A stretch of 64,000 nucleotides of DNA, from NCBI GenBank assembly GCA_017517705.1, contig JAFWYM010000027.1:29964-93963 (forward strand). The letters are read 5' to 3'. The DNA is from Alistipes sp. (GTDB lineage Bacteria > Bacteroidota > Bacteroidia > Bacteroidales > Rikenellaceae). Position 1 is the first letter of the stretch. The number at the start of each line of letters is the position of its first letter. Below the pieces are notes generated by a model. That model did no database searches, had not been told where the DNA came from, and worked only from the letters and a program-made list of their open reading frames with translations. The translations under genes were made by a program, and so were the position numbers. This document shows, piece by piece, positions 60,501 to 64,000 of the stretch.

Positions 60501-61581
60501 TTTTCTCCTCCTCCATCAGTTTAATGAATTTATCGAATAGATATGTATCCATCGCCTCGGGCGTACAATCGGGCTGGTACTGCACAGAGAACACCTTGTC
60601 CTCCTGTGACTCAATGCCGGCAATCGTGCCGTCGAGCAGGTTGCGATGCGTAACCGTAAGCTTAGTGCCGGCAAGCGACTCCTCATTTACCACGAAGCTG
60701 TGGTTCTGCGATACGATCTCCATCTTGCCATTCTCCAAGCACTTCACGGGGTGGTTGGCACCGTGGTGGCCGAACTTGAGCTTGTCGTTCTTCGCTCCGT
60801 ATGCCATAGCGATAATCTGGTGACCGAGGTCTACACCAAATATGGGCAGCTTGCCACATAGAGCCTTGATAGCCTCGCCTACGACCATAACATCGGCGGG
60901 GTCACCAGGGCCGTTCGAGACGAAGATGCCATCGGGGTTGAAGGCCATAATCTCCTCGGGCGTAGAGTTGAAGGGTACGATGGTTACGTTGCAACCCTTG
61001 GCGTTGAGCTGACGTATGAAGCTATACTTAATACCGCAGTCGATGGCTACGACATCCCATGTGTGGTTGGGTGTGCGTGAGAACCAACGCTTCTTGCAGC
61101 TTACGCTCTCCACCTGGTTGTGGCGAGGTGTGGTGCTCTTGATGAGTGCCATAGCCTCGTCGTGACTCATGTCGATGTCGACGATGGCGGCACGCTGCGA
61201 GCCCTCATTGCGCAGAATACGAGTGATCATACGAGTGTCCACGTCGCTGATGCCGGGGATGTCGAGCTCCTCGAAGGTCTCGTCGATGGTCTTGGTGTAG
61301 CGGAAGTTGCTCGGTGCCTCGCAGCGCTCACGAACAACCATGCCTCCCATCGTGGGGAACTTACTCTCGTAGTCCTCGTCCATAAATCCGTAGTTACCCA
61401 TAAGCGGGTAAGTCATCACGACGATCTGATCGGTGTACGTCGGGTCGGAAACAATCTCCTGGTATCCCACCATCGAAGTGTTGAATACCAACTCACATAC
61501 GGCATTGCGCGATGAGCCAAAGCCATATCCGGGAAACTCCTTACCGTTCTCGAGTACAAGTTTCTTTGTAAAAGGTTTCAT
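60493..61581 (-). CDS. carA: Carbamoyl phosphate synthase small subunit CarA, glutaminase triad replaced
   Basis: A 362-residue small subunit. The N-terminal CarA domain has [17 protein letters not shown] and [18 protein letters not shown]. The C-terminal class-I amidotransferase domain keeps the fold landmarks [23 protein letters not shown] and QNHSFVV, but the nucleophile motif GxCLGHQ reads FGVDLGHQ: Asp251 replaces the catalytic Cys (Cys269 in E. coli). The His and Glu positions (E. coli HPE 353-355) read QPD, with Gln336 and Asp338. All three catalytic residues are therefore changed, so glutamine hydrolysis is not expected and ammonia is the likely nitrogen source. The frame is clean; this is not a frameshift artefact. 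Confidence 0.95.
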   Translation of the reverse strand: MKPFTKKLVLENGKEFPGYGFGSSRNAVCELVFNTSMVGYQEIVSDPTYTDQIVVMTYPLMGNYGFMDEDYESKFPTMGGMVVRERCEAPSNFRYTKTIDETFEELDIPGISDVDTRMITRILRNEGSQRAAIVDIDMSHDEAMALIKSTTPRHNQVESVSCKKRWFSRTPNHTWDVVAIDCGIKYSFIRQLNAKGCNVTIVPFNSTPEEIMAFNPDGIFVSNGPGDPADVMVVGEAIKALCGKLPIFGVDLGHQIIAMAYGAKNDKLKFGHHGANHPVKCLENGKMEIVSQNHSFVVNEESLAGTKLTVTHRNLLDGTIAGIESQEDKVFSVQYQPDCTPEAMDTYLFDKFIKLMEEEKNA

Positions 61582-61614
61582 CTATTAAGTATTAAACTGT
61601 TATATTGTTTTGAT

Positions 61615-62877
61615 TTATCTCTCGTATACAACCTCACCACGGTGTATGGTCATCGCCACCTCGCCCTGCAACTCGCGACCGACGAACATTGATACCTTAC
61701 CCATAGAGTAGAACTTGTCGCTATCTACATGCCACTCTTTCGTGGTGTCCAAGAGTACAATGTCAGCTCTGTCGCCCACATTTATACCACCCGCAATGCG
61801 GAACACCTCTCTCGGGCGTATGCTCATAAGCTCCACAAGACGCTCCAGTGTGATGATGCCCTTCTCGACTATGTGCGTATTCATCGCCGCAAAGGCCGTT
61901 TCAAGACCTACGATGCCCATGGCGCTATCCTTCAATCCCTTAGACTTCTCCTCGATGCTGTGTGGCGCATGGTCTGTGGCAATCATATCGATGGTGCCAT
62001 CCTTGATGCCCTCGATAAGTGCAGCCCTATCTTCTGCCGAGCGTAGCGGTGGGTTCATCTTCCAGCGGGCATCCTCCTCCAAGTCCATATCTGTGAATAT
62101 TAGGTAGTGGGGGCCCGTCTCGCACGTAACCTTCACACCACGAGCCTTAGCCTGGCGTACAAGCTCCACGGTCTCCTTCGTAGATATGTGGCATACGTGG
62201 TAACGACATCCCGTGCGCTCGGCAATCTCGATGTCGCGCTTAACCTGTCCCCACTCGCTCTCCGAGCATATACCCTTATGACCATTTTTCGCAGCATACT
62301 CGCCATCGTGGATATAGCCACCCTTGAGTAGCTCCTCTACCTCGCAATGTGCAGCTATGAGGGCGTCGTGCTTCGCAGCCTCGGTCATCGCCCTCTCCAT
62401 CATGCCGTCAACCTGCACGCCACTGCCATCGTCCGAGAAGGCGGCTACGCCATCTTTCAGCGAGGCGATGTCTACAAGCTCCTCGCCCTTGCGACCTATG
62501 GTAATGGCGGCGTATGGCAGTACCTCGATCTTGGCATCGCGGTCGATAATATCCTGCTGCGCCTTGAGGTTTTCCACAGTGTCGGGCACGGGGTTGAGGT
62601 TGGGCATCGAACATACCGTGGTGTAGCCACCATGTGCTGCTGCCATCGTGCCCGTGGCGATGCGCTCCTTGTAGCCATAGCCTGGCTCACGAAGGTGTAC
62701 GTGTACATCGACGAACGATGGTGCCACAATGAGACCTTCGGCCGAAATAACTCTGTCATCAGCCGCAGGCTCAATGTTGCTACTGCGCTCCACGATTCTG
62801 CCTTCAGCAATTGCAATATCCTCTTTTCCAACACCTACGATGGTGCCACCCTTGATAATAATTCTGTTGTAACCCAT
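61615..62877 (-). CDS. pyrC: Dihydroorotase PyrC
   Basis: A 420-residue zinc amidohydrolase cyclising carbamoyl aspartate to dihydroorotate, first gene of the operon. Metal site DVHVHLREPGYGYKE, then GTMAAAHGGYTTVCSMPN, the His motifs ALIAAHCEVEEL and YHVCHISTKETVELV, and ATDHAPHSIEEKSKG. It is a class I type enzyme. The attenuator hairpin ends 4 bases before its ATG, so little room remains for a ribosome site in a terminated transcript. Confidence 0.97.
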   Translation of the reverse strand: MGYNRIIIKGGTIVGVGKEDIAIAEGRIVERSSNIEPAADDRVISAEGLIVAPSFVDVHVHLREPGYGYKERIATGTMAAAHGGYTTVCSMPNLNPVPDTVENLKAQQDIIDRDAKIEVLPYAAITIGRKGEELVDIASLKDGVAAFSDDGSGVQVDGMMERAMTEAAKHDALIAAHCEVEELLKGGYIHDGEYAAKNGHKGICSESEWGQVKRDIEIAERTGCRYHVCHISTKETVELVRQAKARGVKVTCETGPHYLIFTDMDLEEDARWKMNPPLRSAEDRAALIEGIKDGTIDMIATDHAPHSIEEKSKGLKDSAMGIVGLETAFAAMNTHIVEKGIITLERLVELMSIRPREVFRIAGGINVGDRADIVLLDTTKEWHVDSDKFYSMGKVSMFVGRELQGEVAMTIHRGEVVYER

Positions 62878-62881
62878 ATAT

Positions 62882-62907
62882 AAAAAAACAGCGACTCAAA
62901 GAGTCGC
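62882..62907 (-). terminator. Attenuator hairpin of the pyrimidine operon leader
   Basis: On the minus strand GCGACTC (62907-62901) and GAGTCGC (62897-62891) form a 7-bp GC-rich stem with a TTT loop, followed by TG and seven T (62888-62882), ending just before the pyrC ATG. It is a complete intrinsic terminator placed inside the leader. Confidence 0.85.
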
Positions 62908-62912
62908 CAATA

Positions 62913-63026
62913 TCAATTAAAAACAGTTGTTCCCAAATAGTTAAAACGTCGACAATTGCCCGCTGACTGCTTACCTCGCAGTCTCGCTGTTGGCTGGTTA
63001 TTTGTCGCTCGCTTCATTGTATCCAT
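62913..63026 (-). CDS. Putative pyr operon leader peptide (37 codons)
   Basis: An open frame from the ATG at 63024-63026 to the TGA at 62913-62915, starting MDTMKRATNNQPTARLRG and ending FNYLGTTVFN. The stop lies six bases before the attenuator stem, so a ribosome that reaches it would cover the stem's 5' arm and prevent termination. Just before the stop the RNA has a run of five U (GUUUUUAAU), where RNA polymerase could pause when UTP is low, and further up a pause-type hairpin GACTGC/GCAGTC (about 62966-62984). A second in-frame ATG lies at 63015-63017. The layout copies E. coli pyrL-pyrBI; the peptide sequence itself is unrelated. Confidence 0.6.
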   Translation of the reverse strand: MDTMKRATNNQPTARLRGKQSAGNCRRFNYLGTTVFN

Positions 63027-63035
63027 AAATTTGTG

Positions 63036-63066
63036 CAAAGGTAAGTATTTTTTGCAAATCGTGCAA
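63036..63066 (-). promoter_or_regulatory. Promoter of the pyrimidine operon
   Basis: On the minus strand TTG (63066-63064) and TACCTTTG (63043-63036) are 20 bases apart, predicting a transcript that starts within a few bases of the leader-peptide ATG and a leader of about 150 bases before pyrC. Confidence 0.8.
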
Positions 63067-63170
63067 TATTTACGTTTGCTAATTTCTCGCTTTGCTATAA
63101 ATTTTTTTATCTTCGTGGAGTTGTGGGGATAAAATCTCGGACAATGACCCTCCTTGCAGAATAATTGTAG

Positions 63171-63178
63171 TATATTTG
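63171..63178 (+). promoter_or_regulatory. -7 promoter box of the DedA-like gene
   Basis: TATATTTG matches TAnnTTTG, 26 bases before the ATG at 63205. No good -33 box is at the usual distance. Confidence 0.6.
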
Positions 63179-63204
63179 CGAGGTATAAGCAGAGTGTTAT
63201 TTCG

Positions 63205-63648
63205 ATGGAAGGACTTCTTGAATTTGGTTACGTGGGGCTTTTTTTAGGCTCATTGCTCGCAGCTACGATATTTCCGTTTAGCTCCGATGTGTTGCTCCTC
63301 GGCATGCTCATTGCCGGTGGCGACCCTGTGATCACGGTTGTCGTTGCTACACTCGGAAACTGGACGGGCGGACTCATAGGCTACGGTATGGGCTACCTCG
63401 GTAAGCTCGAATGGCTGGAGCGCTGGTTTAAAGTTAAGCACGAGACCATCGTAAAACATCGTGCTAAGGCGGAGCGTTGGGGCCCGCTCTTGGCACTCCT
63501 TACGTGGACACCCTTCGTGGGCGACATCTTTGCTATCGTCCTCGGCTTCTATAAGGTGCGCTTCATCCCCTCGGCACTTTGGATGTTTGTCGGCAAGTGT
63601 GGCCGCTATATCTTTTGGGCTATAGGACACTTTTACTTTACAAATTAG
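63205..63648 (+). CDS. DedA/YqaA-like (VTT domain) inner-membrane protein
   Basis: A 147-residue membrane protein starting at the ATG 63205-63207; an upstream in-frame TTG lies before the promoter box. About four hydrophobic segments are visible. The pattern EFGYVGLFLGSLLAATIFPFSSDVLLLGMLIAGGDP, then TLGNWTGGLIGYGMGYLGKLEW, then WGPLLALLTWTPFVGDIFAIVLGFYKVRF, is that of the small YqaA group in the DedA/VTT superfamily, with the G-x-W/R-P-F type loop as TPFVGD. The superfamily is linked to lipid transport across membranes; the role of YqaA is unclear. Its own terminator follows. Confidence 0.87.
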   Translation: MEGLLEFGYVGLFLGSLLAATIFPFSSDVLLLGMLIAGGDPVITVVVATLGNWTGGLIGYGMGYLGKLEWLERWFKVKHETIVKHRAKAERWGPLLALLTWTPFVGDIFAIVLGFYKVRFIPSALWMFVGKCGRYIFWAIGHFYFTN

Positions 63649-63696
63649 TAGTGAGGAGTGAGTAACCTATTAATTCCTCACACCTCATTTGAAACA

Positions 63697-63730
63697 AGGG
63701 GCTGACTAAAAAGTAACTTAGTCAGCCCCT
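63697..63730 (+). terminator. Terminator of the DedA-like gene
   Basis: AGGGGCTGACTAA (63697-63709) pairs perfectly with TTAGTCAGCCCCT (63718-63730). The 35 bases 63694-63728 are identical to the hairpin at 29271-29305. Confidence 0.75.
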
Positions 63731-63739
63731 GATATGAAG

Positions 63740-64000
63740 TGACCCCAAAAGTTTGGACAAAAAACTTTTGGGGTTTCATTATGCGCAAAACACACGATTA
63801 TGTAGCATTACTCAAATATATGAGGATGCTCGAAGACGGTTACTCGGTCAAATCAATTGCTAAAAATTATGGTATTGGAGCAAATAGGTTAAGTTATCTT
63901 TGGCATTTCTACCAAGAACAAGGTACTACAGTTCTGCATCGCAAGAAAAATATTCGCGCCGATGGAGCATTAAAGCAACACATTCTATCTGATATTGAGA
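63740..64000 (+). mobile_element. Left end of an IS3-like insertion sequence
   Basis: The end TGACCCCAAAAGTTTGGACA (63740-63759) looks like an IS3-family terminal repeat. It is followed by a strong hairpin CCCCAAAAGTTT / AAACTTTTGGGG (63743-63773) that would sequester the orfA start region in read-through transcripts, and then an orfA-like frame. The stretch is more AT-rich than the neighbouring genes, as expected for incoming DNA. The right end is outside the window, so the whole element cannot be checked. Confidence 0.8.
63781..64000 (+). CDS. IS3-family transposase OrfA, N-terminal 73 codons (runs off the right edge)
   Basis: The frame opens at the ATG 63781-63783 and is still open at base 64000. 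The product starts MRKTHDYVALLKYMRMLEDG and contains a helix-turn-helix of the IS3 OrfA kind: YSVKSIAKNYGIGANRLSYLWHFYQEQG (about 21-48). In IS3 elements OrfA binds the terminal repeats and a programmed frameshift joins it to the DDE transposase OrfB; neither the shift site nor OrfB is in the window. Confidence 0.8.
   Translation, partial: MRKTHDYVALLKYMRMLEDGYSVKSIAKNYGIGANRLSYLWHFYQEQGTTVLHRKKNIRADGALKQHILSDIE

Noticed and set aside
60493-61581. Frameshift or pseudogene as the reason for the unusual CarA
   Set aside because: The frame is complete at normal length, all other conserved blocks are present, and the three changes are clean codon replacements at separate places.

Overview
This window is one contiguous piece of a Bacteroidota chromosome, almost certainly order Bacteroidales and probably a gut organism. 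The evidence is the promoter type (TAnnTTTG boxes, several with a TTTG/TTG box about 19-20 bases upstream), many lipoproteins, BACON, DUF6562-like and collagen/BspA-type surface proteins, a FeoA-FeoB fusion, a bile-salt-hydrolase-type enzyme, an acyl-ACP thioesterase, and the ribosomal cluster rpsF-rpsR-rplI. The genus cannot be fixed from the sequence; an Alistipes-like relative is only a guess. One tRNA gene (Gln, UUG) is present. There is no rRNA and no CRISPR array. The window is mostly housekeeping DNA, and a transposase gene starts at the right edge.

Layout. 1-3.3 kb: two small lipoproteins (one FKBP-type), ruvA, an OmpH/Skp-like lipoprotein, the diadenylate cyclase cdaA and tRNA-Gln. 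3.3-4 kb: repeat-rich spacer. 4-9 kb: an OhrR-like regulator with two small proteins, a histone-H1-like protein, feoAB with a 46-residue Cys-rich partner, and an AraC regulator. 9.05-9.2 kb: a candidate small RNA. 9.2-13.8 kb: a thioesterase, a DUF4294 protein, dnaG, smpB and tsaB. 14.4-17.9 kb: a giant lipoprotein with collagen-like and BspA leucine-rich repeats. 18.3-22.4 kb: bamD-rpoZ-coaBC-recN. 23-26.9 kb: a 1286-residue surface lipoprotein with carbohydrate-binding-like modules. 27.5-28.6 kb: rplI, rpsR, rpsF. 28.7-32.9 kb: tspO, then the HU-CCDC81 / sigma-54 activator / lptE / TPR / secG operon. 33-37.6 kb: a small DNA-binding protein, ppdK and the bile-salt-hydrolase-type enzyme. 37.6-44.9 kb: glycosyltransferase, acyl-ACP thioesterase, lipoprotein, SPOR protein, trkH and a HAMP-like membrane protein in one operon. 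44.9-50.6 kb: mtaB, then a divergent run of metal ABC permease, LptF/G, fmt and small envelope proteins. 50.7-52.9 kb: a lipoprotein and two paralogous barrel-like proteins. 53.2-63.0 kb: a complete pyrimidine operon. 63.2 kb to the end: a DedA/YqaA-like membrane protein and the left end of an IS3-like element.

The most notable part is the pyrimidine operon (pyrC-carA-carB-pyrK-pyrD-pyrF-pyrE-pyrB, minus strand). It holds all six steps from carbamoyl phosphate to UMP in nearly the Bacillus subtilis gene order, with pyrB moved to the end. Its 150-base leader encodes a 37-codon open frame that stops six bases before a GC hairpin plus seven U, the arrangement of an E. coli pyrBI-type UTP-sensing attenuator. 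CarA has lost all three glutaminase triad residues (Asp, Gln and Asp replace Cys, His and Glu), which suggests the enzyme runs on ammonia. PyrB carries a C-terminal Cys4 module like the zinc domain of the regulatory subunit PyrI, without the nucleotide-binding half. Together these look like an unusual, possibly transferred, pyrimidine pathway with its own regulation.

The spacers are rich in structure: two clear inverted copies and one diverged copy of a ~208 bp MITE-like element, clusters of GTCATCCTGAGC repeats, two arrays of G-runs with a 9-base period, a recurrent hairpin terminator family, and strongly folded leaders. All calls were made by reading the sequence. No database search or folding program was run.
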